This document shows positions 45,876-58,093 of a stretch of 64,000 bases of DNA, one piece after another. Position 1 is the first letter of the stretch; each line of letters begins with the position of its first letter. A program made the position numbers and the translations under genes. The notes under the pieces were generated by a model, which saw nothing but the letters and a program-made list of their open reading frames with translations, ran no database searches and had not been told where the DNA came from. The stretch lies in the NCBI GenBank assembly GCA_020002185.1, contig CM034534.1, forward strand, positions 34,118,559 through 34,182,558, given 5' to 3'. This DNA comes from Paraescarpia echinospica. Taxonomy: Eukaryota > Annelida > Polychaeta > Sabellida > Siboglinidae.

Positions 45876-46019
45876 AATCACTCGTTGTCGAGTATTATTG
45901 TCCGAGTCATAATGAAAATTATGATGATAATATTCAGTTCCATCTGATGAGTTCGTCGTTGCCTGGACAGACCGATTCGAGATTTGCAGATGATGGTGGT
46001 GGTGTAGCTGATGATTGTG

Positions 46020-46644
46020 CCGGGTGATGTAGAATGGTTGTCTTTGTTGCATTGACAGAGGGTCCAAAGAGCTTACATGCGTCTACAAGGGCATCACGCG
46101 TGTTTTGGAGATCTCGTGCTCAGTGAGCGACAACTGCACAGTCGTCCGAGTACTGAAGACCAACAATGGTTACTTTCGATCTAGCTCTGAGGCGGCTTAC
46201 ATTAAACAGGCTACAATCTGTGATGTTCACTCCCTGTAGTCCTGTTTCCTTTGACACCCGTCTTGATGTCAAACGGTTCCGATTTATCATCATCATGCAA
46301 GACACATCCTTTCATATTTTCGTATAGTTGTCGCGCAACAAATACACATTTAGGAGTACATCCAAGAAGGACAAGGCAGCCCCATAAAGCATCTCAGTTA
46401 ACAGAGTCAAACGCCTTAGTTAGATCAATAAAGGCGAAGTTCAGGTCACGTCTTTGTTCATGACATTTTTATAACACTTGACGAGCAGCAAAATCATGTT
46501 GCAGTGTCACGTGTGGGTCGGAAACCGCACTGTGTTTCTGGTAGGACACTCACCGATAATGGCCTTAGGTTGGCAAAGATCTTTCCAGCAACTGATAGCA
46601 GTGAGATCCCGCGGAAGTTGCCACAGTCAGCCATGTCATCCTTC
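46020..46644 (-). pseudogene. LINE reverse transcriptase fragment (split LINE, 3' part)
   Basis: The minus strand reads KDDMADCGNFRGISLLSVAG, then PETQCGFRPTRDTATMI. After a deletion come VSKETGLQGVNITD, RLRARSKVTIVGLQYSDDCA and VVAHS. These are the NYRGISLL, ESQCGFRP and YADDCA blocks of a LINE family common in marine invertebrates. The catalytic YADD is YSDD. At 46645 it is cut by a foldback element with TTAA ends. The preceding residues (DLKDAMIVTIFK) lie at 51313 onward, so both halves are one LINE copy. Stops and an internal deletion make it dead. Confidence 0.85.
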
Positions 46645-47925
46645 TTAAAGGAAATAAAAATAAGGCATTAGCTAAAATCCTTTTTCCATGTGTACACACA
46701 GTTTAACCTTGTATGTAACATTTGACAACACAAAAAAATACAGAAAAATACATTTGTAGCATAAATTCGATTTTAAACCCGTCTGTGTAGCGATTCCCGC
46801 GGAAAATAAAATTTTATGAACTAGGCGATCACGTGGTATCGGGACGTCACTTATGACCCACACTCGCACCAGGCCGACCCTTTCCATGCATTCAGAGCAT
46901 GTTACAAGTATAGCTTTTGGGTCGAAACGAGCGTCAGAATGAGTTATTGTGCAATATTCCGATGAAATACAAACACTAGTCATCATAGAGGAACAAGCAG
47001 TTATCTTACCGTTCCACATGAATCGAATTTTATTAAAAACAATGAATGCGAATGTGCCTACAAGTCGACTAGGTTTCGCCGAGCTTGGGCTCGTTTTCAG
47101 AATAATTATATCGAATGCAACCAACGAGAGATAATCTACACCATTAAACATACATAGCAAACATATATCGTATCCAACTACAGAAAGTAACGTGTATAAT
47201 ATTGTTATAATCGGACATTCTGTAGTCGTTACATCGGGTATAATCTATTCTGTGTATACGGCGCGCTGTTGCGCGCTTTGTGTGTGTAGTTGGTTTCCGC
47301 CGCAGGCGTGGTTCTTCGTTCATAATAAAGGGGTCAGCACACTGTTAGTCTTCCTGCTTGCTTACGAAAAAAAGTGCAGTATATTTTTGAGAAATGACTT
47401 TTTACAATATTCACTTGCTGTGACATAAGTGCATTTGAGTAGTCAGATTTCTAGATGTGATTGTAGCAGCTGTTGACAGTAAAATGGTGTCTTTTTAGCT
47501 GATTTTACTAAGCGGAAGGGTATCTGGCAGCAATTTGGCTAGTTGACACTTTAGCCGGATTACTGCCTGCATGCATTTGTAAATATTGACGGGTGTCATA
47601 CATACAGGCATTTTGCAAGAGCTAGAGATATTAGATTTTGACTAAAATCGACCAGCATGTCAATGAGATGATAATAACAGCAGGTGGGCAGTTTAAGAAA
47701 CTTTATAGGTCACGTTTTCTTATAATCACACAAAACATTAACATGGTCGCCAATGGGAAAGCTGACTGTGTGCTGAGCCCTAAAAGGTTTATAATACTTA
47801 CTACTCTCTAGTTATACATTAATAGTCAAGTTACGACAAATATCACTAGAATATCGATGTATTAAGGAGGAGTTGTTCAATTTATCATAACAACTTAAAT
47901 CAGTCAGTGCATTTCTATCGGTCCT

Positions 47926-47995
47926 GTTAGCTCGGTTGGTAAAGGCGTTGGTTCCTTAGCGCTTATTTTGCAATCGGGCCCACACCAAATAATAT
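47926..47995 (+). other. tRNA-like Pol III module, B box deleted
   Basis: TTAGCTCGGTTGGTAAAGG resembles a tRNA A box. The sequence then follows the copy at 58702 except that 16 bases, including the B box GGTTCAAAG, are missing after GCAATCGGGC. Confidence 0.55.
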
Positions 47996-48180
47996 ATTTT
48001 TTTTAAACTTTTTGGTTTATGTTTTCACGAAGTAATATAAACCAAATAATTTTTATACTATGATGCACTGTTTAAAAATATTTTGGTAGTAATTATTTAT
48101 TCGCCACAAAAATGAAAATATGGGAATTATATAACGATTTTTCTAAATTTTATTCATCCTAACAAATATAATGTAATGGT

Positions 48181-50361
48181 AGGGAGGTCGGTGAAAATGC
48201 AATATTTCATCAGATTGGCAAATGTGATACACCATTGGAAAGGTCTATTTAAGAGATAGACAGCCATACCGGTTTTAACTATCTGTGATAACAATTGGTG
48301 CAGTTAAGGACAATTGTGTAAAGGTCATTGAATAAATTTGTGTGACAGTTTTTTTTATCTAAAGGAAATGTGAAAATATAATCTTGTACAATACAAAAAT
48401 CTTAACTAAGACTTGATATTTTATGTATTTCCTTTAAATATAATTTACAAAAGGAATTTTACATAAAATTATGTTAATTAACTAAGCCACTAACCTTTCG
48501 GAAAAGCTTACAAAAGTATCTCCAGGTCCCCCACTTTCAAATCGTCATCCAGAATATATACGTGTACACAGTATATATGGCTCATTGTCATACACCACAC
48601 TCAACCAGCTTGGAAAGCCTGCTACCCATAGGTTGGAGGTTATGCTTTAATGGTTTCCATTATGTGGATATCAACAGAATCTGACATGTTTTAGAAGTGG
48701 CAGGTATACCAGCAAAATCATGTGGACGTCATGTATGCAAAGTTAGTAAAGTGTGTGTGAGAGTATAAGCATAGCTAAATATTGCATGCATTGATGTAAA
48801 CATTCTGCTTTGGCCTTGTACCATATAATTATATAAACATATGTAGGTTTGTGTGTGTGTCCGCATATGTGCGTGTGTGTGTGGACTTAGTAAAGTGAAA
48901 AGGATAGCCAACTACTGCAAGCAACAATAAGCATTCCGCTACACAGCATGCATATACAACATTATATATATACATACATATATATATACACACATATATA
49001 TATGTATATATATATATACATTACATCAGATAATTCAAAGTTGCATAGCAGTATATAATATATATATAGACATATTGCTATGCAACTTTCAATTATCTGA
49101 TGTAATGTTGTATCTACAAAGATCCATTTGCAGAGAACAGCGAAGGCTGGAAGTAGGATATGAAGAATCACTTCCACATCTGCATCTACATGAGAAAATG
49201 TTGTCAGCATTCCAAACAGATTGTCCTTCTTGGTGCGAGTAGAGTCTCCAAAGATAGGCGTACTCGTCTCACTCATTAACTCATTGATGTTTCTACATGA
49301 CTCCTGGCAGAATGACACGAGTTGCTGGTAGTGAGTGTTCATGTCCAAGATGGGAACAAACACTCTTGTCTTCGATCAGGCATCAGAGGGGGCAGGTGAT
49401 CAGCTCCTGATAAGTCCAAGTGCTTTACATCCAGCGAGAAACTGTGGCGTTTCTAAGTCGTTTAGAACGGATTTCAACAACCTGTTTGACGCACCTTGTT
49501 TTATTCATAAAGCACTGCATTTAATTGCTAAGAAAGAATGTCCTTGCAGCATTCGAAAATAAAATGTTGAAAAAGCATGCATACCCATCACCGCTGAAGC
49601 AAAATGTTGCAACGTACCACCACCAGGAAAAGTTAAATCATGTTATATATTCATATACAAAATAGTTATAGGAAGATACAGTAAAAAACAACCCCAAAAA
49701 ACACCAACAAGCCAATGTTTATACATGCAGTTAGTTACAGCAAGATCAATGCAGTATAATTAGAAGTACATCAGATGTCTGATTTATGGAGGGGGTTGTC
49801 ATTTATTTGTTGTTATTAATTGTCATGTATTTTTGCATGATTACAACATGAAAATAAACTTTAAATATTCACATAACATCCACCATTTAATATATGATAG
49901 CATATATGTGCATATGTAAACACGAATAACAAATGCATGGCTAAAACACAACTTCAGAATAAAAGATTGCAATAATATGTACGTCTGGTATGTGAGCGAT
50001 AATATAAGAAATTCGTTGCCGGACATGGGGTATCTCGACGTTCGAGCTTGGGGCAAAAATGGGCAAAGGTGTATATCCGCCAAATTTGCATTAATATTAC
50101 GTTTATACATTACTAAATAGCAAAGATGTAGTTTGCCAGAGTTTCCGCAAGTTGTTAATACCTTAGATCCTCTCTAAATATGGTCAATGTTCAACATATC
50201 ATATTTTTCTTAATTTTATTTCAATTCGTACAAGAAACACGCCAAAAGAAAGAGTATCATTTTGCGATTTAAACCATATCGCCAAACATAGCATGGCGAG
50301 TAATAACGCGAGCACATGATTTTATGAAAACACCACCCTTCCGCGAGATTAAATATGGCTA
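48181..50361. other. Copy-A-specific centre of the foldback element
   Basis: Copy B has only about 30 bp here. The interval contains a TA-rich microsatellite (48960-49020), a hairpin (49020-49112) and a minus-strand frame of 133 codons (48962-49363) with ESCRNINELMSETSTPIFGD, which I do not recognise. The remainder is AT-rich. Confidence 0.6.
49020..49112. repeat. Near-perfect hairpin inverted repeat
   Basis: CATTACATCAGATAATT and CAAAGTTGCATAGCA return as TGCTATGCAACTTTC and AATTATCTGATGTAATG around a TA-rich loop. Each arm is about 34 bases with very few mismatches. Confidence 0.85.
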
Positions 50362-50602
50362 TATATATATATTGTACGGTAATATATTGTAATTATATAT
50401 GTGAAAACAAATGGTGATCTGTCTGGATAAATACAATTTAGAAACATCGCGTTATATATAATTACCATATTTTCATTTTTGTGGCGAATAAATAATTACT
50501 ACCAAAATATTTACAAACAGTGCATCATAGTATAAAACTGATTTGGTTTATATTACTTCGCGAAAACATAAACCAAAAAAAGTGTTAAAAAATCAACGGT
50601 TT

Positions 50603-50690
50603 GGTGTAGGGTTTGAACCGCCGTCACCCGATTGCAAAAAAAGTGCTAAAGGACCAACGCCTTTACTAACTGAGCTAGCAGGGCCGACAG
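50603..50690 (-). other. tRNA-like Pol III module with A and B boxes
   Basis: The minus strand has TAGCTCAGTTAGTAAAGGC (A box) and, about 45 bases on, GGTTCAAACCC (B box). Acceptor and anticodon stems do not pair properly, so this is tRNA-derived rather than a functional tRNA gene. Confidence 0.6.
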
Positions 50691-51312
50691 AAATTCTCTC
50701 ACTGATTTAAGTTGTTATGATACAACTCCGACTTCATACATCGATATTCTAGTGATATTATACACGTTACTTTCTGTAGCTGGATACGATATATGTTTAC
50801 TATGTATGTTTATTGGTGTAGATTATCTCTCGTTGGTTGCATTCGATATAATTATTCTAAAAACGAGCCCAAGCTCGGCGAAACCTAGTCGACTTGTACT
50901 AAGTTGTAGGCATATTCGCATTCATTGTTTTTAATAAAATTCGATTCATGTGGAACTGTAACATAACTGCTTGTTTCCTCTATGATGACTAGTGTTTGTA
51001 TTTTATCGGAATATTGCACAATAACTCATTCTGACTCTCGTTTCGACCCAAAAGCTATACTTGTAAACATGCTCTGAATGCATGGAAAGGGTCGGCCTGA
51101 TGCGAGTGTGGGTCATAAGTGACGTCACATCTCGGCATCCCGAAAAGCGCGCCAAAAATATGCATATTCGAAAATGTCCGGATGTACAGCACTAAATGTG
51201 GAATTTCTAATTCATTGATTTTTTGATTGTTTTTGGCTTGGTGGACATGGAAATAGATAGCAGGATGTAATATAACATGAATTCAAGCCATATATGTTTT
51301 TATTCCCTTTAA

Positions 51313-52500
51313 AGATGGTGACGATCATGGCATCCTTTAAATCCCGGGGTATCTCCTCAGTATTTCAGGTCTTCTGAACAAGATGATGTAGATGCTTCGT
51401 TAAGATGTCATGCTTGTATATTTCGCTGAAGGCAGCACGTTTCGTGTCGATCCTTGATTGTTGTATCATTTTCGTTGAACCAATCTTGGTGGTGTTTGGT
51501 CTGATATCCAAATGTTTCTTTGCATACTTGTGTGGTGTTATTGCGAAGCGAGATCCATTCCTCGTTTACCAGAAAATTATGTTTGAGCTGATGGCTGACG
51601 TCTGTCTTCCAGTCGGCCCACATCTAGCTTCCTCTTTGTAGCGTTGTTTCTGGTATTTTCGTGTGATTTGAATTGCTCATTTGGCACGGATTAGCCTGTA
51701 GTCAGTCCAACGGGCTGTAGAGCCACGCGTTACTTTAGTAATGAGGACATCTGCACGATCACGTTGACGTGTGATGACATAGTCAATCAGATGCCAATAT
51801 TTTGACCTGGGATGCATCCATGATGTTTTGAACTTATCTTTCATGCGAAAGGTGGTATTCATGATTAGCAGCTCGTGTTCTGCACATTTGCTGAGTAGTA
51901 GCACCCCATTGTCATTTATATTCCATGCCCTGTGTCTTCCAATGACACCATCCAATAGGTCTACATTTTCTCTATACGAGCGTTGACATCTCCAAGAAAG
52001 AAACTCTTGTCATTCGCTGGTACGGATGCATGGATGGTATCAAGGGCAGTATAAAAACCTTCTTTCGTTTCGTCTGCCGCATCCAAAGTTAGTTAGTAGG
52101 CATTGATAAGTATTCCGTGACGCGAGTTAGCAAGCATCAGTCTCAGCGTCATTTACCTTTCAGTTATTCCAACTGGTAGCTCAGATAGTGCACTGGCAGT
52201 GGAGTTTCTTACCGCACATACAACTCCGTGTATTCTTGGTTCGTCATTTGCCGTTCCTTTCCAAAAGAAAATATAGTCTTTTTCACTGAGTTGGCTGGTT
52301 TCGCACAAAGCAGCTACGTCGATGCCACTGCGGGTAAGTTCCATGCCCACAATAGCTGTCCGGTGTTCAGGGCGATTGCTGTCCTACTTTGTTCATGAGC
52401 GTTCTGGCGTTCCATGAAGCGATGCTCAGGCGCTCGATGTGTTTAGTTTTGTTTCGTTGTTGTTTGCAACCGCATACGAGTGACTTCGCTTAGCGCGGCT
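51313..52500 (-). pseudogene. LINE endonuclease region, copy A
   Basis: Reading minus from 52500, the blocks are ESRAKRSHSYAVANNNETKH, ASWNARTLM, VAALCET, DYIFFWKGTANDEPRIHGVV and ALSELPVGITER. Then come DGVIGRHRAWNINDNGVLLL, KHWHLIDYVIT-type SKYWHLIDYVITRQRDRADV and WTDYRLIRAK. The last (R-W-T-D-Y-R) is the catalytic D-H position of the AP endonuclease, with H replaced by Y. The frame then reaches DLKDAMIVTIFK, where the foldback element interrupts. Several frame breaks exist. The family is the LINE whose reverse transcriptase remains at 46020-46644. Confidence 0.85.
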
Positions 52501-53439
52501 TTCCAGCTGAAGACAGTGAAATAGGCTATGTTTGAGGCACCTTTTCTAGCCCCCTCCCCAATTCAGGGCGAGCAGAATGGTTCCTATCCAGGGCTGCTCG
52601 GTCATGCGGGTAGCTGTCTGGTTGTGCTGCTACTTCTTTCAAGCACAAAGCGACCATCTAGCTTGCACCGCCTACGTGCAGGTTTATGGCTAGAAGCTTC
52701 CAGCAGTCACTTTGCCTGCCCCTGTCACCAGTTGCCCATCGCCGCAGGACTTGAGGGATGATTAGAATAATAGGTGATAAATGGAAGACTCAAGAATGGC
52801 TGCGCGTGGAGCTTTTAAGGTGGGAAAATGCGGTGCGCAACCAGACGATTCCACACACTTGGATTCCTATGGCCCAAGAGGGTTGGGACGATATAAAGAG
52901 GCAACGTAGCTGCAGTGAGTTGCCAGGAATACAGTCTGTCGTACCTTGCCTATTGCCATAGGCGCGGGAACAGGGGGGCGGCAGGGGGTAGCTATATATA
53001 CGGTTCTGCTCCCCCCATTAAATGTGAGCGTGAATGTTTGTTTTGTGGCGAGCGTTAATGGCGGGTGGAAATCTAAATTGTATGAGACAATTGATGTGTA
53101 TTTTTGTCGACTGTGAAAGGTACGTGTGTGCAATTGGAGGGCAGACATATGGTTTTCTGCCCCCCTCCAAATGTTTCCAAATTTCTTAAGCAAACCCCTC
53201 CCCGTGTTCGGGTGTCACGAGTCAACAGCTGAGACAGCTAGTAGAGAATTTGAAGTTACAGCGGTGCAGCGGCGAAAAATTTCCAACAGCACTGTCGGGA
53301 ACCTCACACTTAGCCTTTGATTAAAGAACCTACACCGCCGCAAAGCAGAGGCTAGCTGTTCGATTAGTTTTTAGGGCGCCGAAACGTCCACCCATAACCA
53401 GAACCCTGTCTGTTTAAAACAGCCTGCATTTGCCACGGG
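52501..53439. other. Duplicated non-coding stretch, copy A
   Basis: It lies between the LINE 5' region (minus) and the PIN-family ORF (plus). It holds short frames on both strands with no recognised motif and is present again at 61162-62089. Confidence 0.4.
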
Positions 53440-54090
53440 AAGGAAGGGTTGCTTGCTATGTTAAACGATTCTTATACCAAGACTGAAGCAAACAGGCGCA
53501 CATAAATTCTTGCAATGTCCCCATCAAAGACCCCGTCACCCACTTCAGTTCACACTCTGAAGGCGATCCCTCCCACATTCCTCAGCTGGTGCTCCTGTTT
53601 CTCGCACGCTCAGTGGAGCTTCCTTGCAACATGAACCAGACTGCAGGAAACCAGTCGTCGGAAAATGTCCACCTTGAACTGGCCTACGTCGGGGCCTTGG
53701 GAACTTTCCTGGCTGATTCGGGGGTTGAATACCTCCTCATAGAAGTTGGTGTCTTCGCCGAGGGATCACTTGCTGGCTTCATGAAAGGGAAATTCTACAA
53801 CGGATGTACCAGGATCCAACAACTTCTGGCTGCTGTCATGGAACGAGCACTGTTCGTCAAGGGAGATGATGACAACGATGTTAGACTGTGACCGCACTCT
53901 CGAACACTCAATCAGTCGTTGAGATTGCATTGTTCAAGAATCTCACGAGGGACTATGAGAGTTTCTTCCATTATGTCATCGAAGGACAGTACGGTAGCAC
54001 GTACGGCATCATTCTGGGCTATCTACGTGTACCTCATCAACCGGGTATGTCGAGAATTGCAGCGGGCCGTAGGCACCAACAACTATCCCA
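53440..54090 (+). pseudogene. PIN-family multicopy ORF, N-terminal part, copy A
   Basis: The plus strand reads GGLLAMLNDSYTKTEANRRT, then in the main open frame (53589-53891) LLFLARSVELPCNMNQTAGN, HLELAYVGALGTFLADSGVE and GSLAGFMKGKFYNGCTRIQQ. A frame change brings FWAIYVYLINRVCRELQRAV at about 54010-54070. These are successive blocks of the same uncharacterised invertebrate ORF family whose middle and C terminus are seen at 24054-29275. The downstream half is replaced by minisatellite. The main frame is free of stops, but upstream and downstream shifts make it non-functional. Confidence 0.72.
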
Positions 54091-54094
54091 ATGA

Positions 54095-54300
54095 AAGTAA
54101 ATATATCACAACAGGCAACTGTCCCCTGTACCACCACAGGAAACTGTCCTACTAAAGGTAACTCTCCCACTACAGATAACTCTCCCCTGTACCACCACGA
54201 GTAGCTTTCCCATCAGAGGTAACTCCCCCCTCTCCTATTACACGTAACAGTCCCCTGTCCCACTACAGGTAACTGTCCCCTCTCTTACTGCAAGAAGATA
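54095..54300. repeat. ~24-bp minisatellite rich in CAGGTAACT, copy A
   Basis: About eight variable units of the type CCCACTACAGGTAACTGTCCC occur. The core CAG|GTAACT repeats a splice-donor-like sequence. The same array is at 62747-62950. Confidence 0.82.
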
Positions 54301-54955
54301 TTTGAACAGTTATCCTGTCGCGTATGTACTGTAGATAGTGTGCTGAAAATATATGAAGAGTTACCCTGTCACACCTGTACTGACGATGTGTGTGGTAAAG
54401 ATATAATATTAACAGTTATCCTGTTGCGTTTGTTTGTACTGATAGTCCTGTGCTAAGTTAATTTGTTGTCGCAATTGTATTGTTAACACAGCTGTTCTAC
54501 AACGGCACCATCTACCGGACTACGAAATCCACTAGGTGTCTGCGCGAATAAATACAGCTTCGTCAATCTTTGGGGATTGCCAGCCAGCAGTACCCCTGGC
54601 TGATTGCTTTGCGAAACTCTGAATTTAAGCTCAGCCTATCAAATCGCTCACTAGATCAGTAGATTTACTCAGGTCAGGTGGTCATAATAAAACTAATTTC
54701 AACCAACCGTGGCTCATGTTACATGCAATGTTTAGGAAGTAGAAGCAATTATTCGAATACACAATACCGCTAAGCTGCTCGTGCTAATGGGCGAACGGGT
54801 CATTATATATTGGGATTATCAGAAGTCGTTTATCCGTCTTCAAATTGGGGCGGGTATTTGCGCTGTTCTCACGGATGATGCAGTCGTGACTGGCGAAGTC
54901 AATTACTAGTTTGACTCGGCTAACTTCCGCACTTCGCATAGAGGATCAGCCAGGG
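54301..54955. other. Duplicated non-coding sequence, copy A
   Basis: It contains a few 60-bp internal similarities (AGTTACCCTGTCACACCTGTACTGA and GTTATCCTGTCGCGT-like pieces, 54305-54450). No coding feature is recognised. Confidence 0.45.
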
Positions 54956-55486
54956 CTAGTTTTGCATGGCAAACAGTCCTGGCTTGCGAGGATGGGGATT
55001 GCTGTCTGGGGGATTCCACAATTTAAAGTTGCTGGTCAATCCGTACTCGGGGAATAACAGGGAAACTTTTGAAACTGTTTTAGCTTTGGCGCCATTCACA
55101 TAAATAAAGGTACTTTTTGGCACACTTCGGGGGGTGCTATCAGGGGTGTTCCATCTCCTAAAGTTGCTGTCATTGATCATTCCGTACTCGGGAAACACCA
55201 GAAACTTTTGAAACTGTTTTAGCCTTGGCGCTGTTCACATAAATAAAGGTACTTTTTGGCCCATTTCAGAGGGTGATTTATGGGGCATTCCATGCAGCAA
55301 CTCTTTTTTGTGATGTCGGGGGATGGTTCCTCCGACAGATGTGGGGGGGGTGTCAAACACTTTGGCCCTTTTTACACAAATAAAAGTGCTGGGCTCCCGT
55401 TCTGTAGCTATCAATCCGCGTGTAGCCGCTACTGATCATCCTGTGCATGTTGTCGCTGCTGTCGTCCCTATGCGTGATGCCGCTAC
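54956..55486. repeat. ~135-160 bp tandem units, copy A
   Basis: The pieces AAAGTTGCTG, CCGTACTCGGG, AACTGTTTTAGC and ATAAATAAAGGTACTTTTTGG recur in two full units (about 55010-55130 and 55135-55270) and a diverged third. Copy B keeps one full unit fewer. Confidence 0.8.
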
Positions 55487-58093
55487 ACAATCAATCTCGA
55501 TCGGACCATTAAGGCGAAAAAAGAAACCCTAGGGTTTATCTACTAACCCAAATTTTTGTAACTGCGTCCATTACACCCACCAACCATTGCAACGAGGTCC
55601 CCCGCGATATAAAGACCACTTCAGTCACAAGCAAGTGACAAATGGGCAGGCGCCGTAGCGTGAATTTGTCACGGGATGCGACGGATTCGTAACGCATATC
55701 GACATTATTTCGCGGGGGGATAACAGCATTGACAATATAGGTGGGCATTTTTTCTAACAACGTTTCTAACAAATTGGGTGGGGAAATTATATTTAATATT
55801 TTTAAAACACATTTACCTAGTAAATTTTTTGGACGAGAAGGGAGTATGCAGACTTTTATAATCATCCGACTTATTAGTTAAATATCTGTCAATATTACGG
55901 ACTTTAAAATATGTTTTACTTATTGACATGACTGCCGCTTGTGTAATTTATATAACAGTAATTGCCATTCATTAGCACTTCTTTTTATGAATGAAAACTT
56001 TCTAATATCTCATCTCGCGTGTGGTGTTTATTTTATAATGGTGCCCTCTTAATTTTTGAAGTATTCTCCATCAGTCCATGATGATGAAGAAGTTAGCTGG
56101 AGATACATTTTATATGTAAATCACGGAAAATTATTAACAACCATAGTAGGTGGTGCGTAGCCACGTCGGCCCTACGACGTTACTACCGTCTTTAATTTAG
56201 AATGTTTTAAAATGTAATACATTAAATACTATCAACCTGCTATGCTAATCCGTATGACTAATTTTAGGTATCGCCCTGGTCGCTCTATGCTGTACACTCT
56301 CTATTACGTTGACGTTAACTCGTCGTCTGTTGTATATTATTGTGGCCGTAGTGCATGTACACAATTTCTCTATATAATAAATTACAGTTGCCATTCTCCA
56401 TCCATCCATCCATGTATTGTATTAAGATCATGTAATGTCATTGCACCCTCGACTGATGCAACTAATTGACTGGAAGAGTTTTGTATCACCCGCAAATTTA
56501 CAAATAAATTATTATTACAAATACCATCGTCTACGTCGTTTATATTTAAATAGTAAATAAAAATTGGTTGCGATGCATAACTGCTCCCAAGACTGAACTG
56601 CATAGTGACCCCAATCTTTACAACTGACCATGATTTTATGTTGGCATTCCGCCCTTGATCGACCATTTACGACGATTCGATCGTTAATTATATCCTGTTG
56701 GATGGCCATTCCGTTACCTAAGGATTTACATCGCCTCATGAGCCACTCTAAAAAAAGTCTGACAGCTTGTTTTTTTTAAATTGCTAATTGGCCGTTTGTT
56801 ACCTGTTTACAAACAATATACTGCATTTAACAAAAAACGGTTACGCCCGGCCGGTACCAAGTTGTTGTGTTTACCATGGCGCGATCGTATCTGACGTGGC
56901 GTTTTTTGTGACCAGGTTTTTTATGGAAACAATTCTAATATGTAATATTAATTATTATTTATGTATCCATACATTTCGAAATAATTGTGTTTGTTATTTT
57001 TGTCTCGGTCCACATTTTAGCTTGATATATAGGGCGTAACCAGTTAACGTTTGGCTGTTTTTTTTATTTGCACAAAGATCCAATTTACAGAGAATATAAC
57101 AGTAACCGTTATAAAATAATATCTACATAAAAATATTTAATATATATCGGTTTACTAACAACGTTAACTTTACAAAATAAGCAATTTCCAATAGTGGCAC
57201 ATTGGTGAAGAAGTTTGGTATCGAGCTTCACCGTAAAGAAAAGGTCAGTTAGCAATTAAAAAAATGGGTAGAATTATGTACCTTATGGGACTATAATCAT
57301 TATTATAGTGTGTTACGTCGATAAGATAGTTTACCTTGGCATCAGAAATTAACAAAATTGAATTTCCAATATTGAGTATTTTTCAGGGGTATCGGAAATA
57401 AATGCATGTTTAAAAATGGAAAGGTTAATTTTTTGGTGTTTTTAAGCTATTCTAACAGGAATTAGACACCTTTACTTGCATGTTGCTATATGGAGTTATC
57501 CATGTCGTGAAACACCTCGTCGACACGAATCCAATGATGTGTCTAACTTAGATGTGGGATCACAAATGAGGAAATGATACGTGGAAAGTTTAAATTTAGA
57601 CGAACTGTCAGACTCATTTGCACAGTACGTGTACTTTCATCGCAAGTCGGTGTCTTAGTCATGAGCTAAATATTAATTGAGTTGAACACCAGTGCGTTCA
57701 GGATTATACGTTATAAAATGATGTTTATGTACTACGACTACGGGTATTTAATAACTATAGTTATACTCTATAAGGTACAGCCAATGTACCATTAATTTTA
57801 TTCCAATTTTGTATTAACAATATGAAGCCTAAAAAATGCAGTTTAATATGCACTGTTCTGGTTCAAGTAACACTATTATCCAGAGCATTGCGAACACTTG
57901 CGAACAACACAAAACGGGCCCATTTCAAAATAGACTAATTTTAACGAATGCAGCCGCCAACATGAAGGAAATCACCAACAGACAGGAAACGGGAATCCGG
58001 AAGGAAGTTCGTGAACCGGAAGAAAGTTACCAGTATTCATACGCGGTGCGCGCGCAATGTGTAGAACACAATTTTCAAGTATCAGTCTCTTGC
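55487..58093. other. Unique spacer between the duplicated copies
   Basis: The spacer is 2.6 kb of AT-rich sequence. A decayed CR1-like reverse transcriptase fragment lies at 56040-56745. A 89-codon plus frame (57836-58105) has no recognised motif and runs into copy B. Confidence 0.5.
56040..56745 (-). pseudogene. Decayed CR1-like reverse transcriptase remnant
   Basis: Minus-strand pieces in several frames read NDRIVVNGRSR, QPIFIYYLNINDVDDGI and LHDLNTIHGWMDGEWQL. They match R-x-V-V-x-NG, LFLIYINDIDDGI and L-x-x-DL-x-x-I-x-x-W-x-x-x-WQL of CR1 reverse transcriptases. Heavy decay is evident, so the boundaries are approximate. Confidence 0.55.

Larger units (their letters stand above)
46649..51308. 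mobile_element. Foldback (long-inverted-repeat) element with TTAA target duplication
   Basis: TTAA lies at 46645-46648 and 51309-51312. The ends are AGGAAATAAAAA and, reverse-complemented, AGGGAATAAAAA. The arms are long. 46840-47205 is nearly identical to the reverse complement of 50760-51130. 47820-48160 matches the reverse complement of 50440-50755. The left arm has an extra 620 bp (about 47206-47830). Each arm has a tRNA-like module. No transposase is recognised. TTAA plus AGGGAA ends recall the element at 24868-28197. Confidence 0.82.
47314..55486 (+). repeat. Segmental duplication, copy A
   Basis: It matches 58094-63985 in the same orientation, with few differences by eye. It includes the right part of the foldback element, the LINE endonuclease region, the plus-strand PIN-family ORF and minisatellites. 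Copy A has about 2.2 kb extra (48181-50361) and lacks 15 bases in the endonuclease that copy B retains. Confidence 0.9.

Noticed and set aside
50603..50690. Genuine tRNA gene
   Set aside because: The A and B boxes are good, but the acceptor and anticodon stems do not pair and a T7 run lies between the boxes, so it is called tRNA-like only.
47314..55486. The duplicated segment as one giant transposon
   Set aside because: The boundaries lack shared terminal repeats or target duplications, and copy B starts inside the arm of another element.
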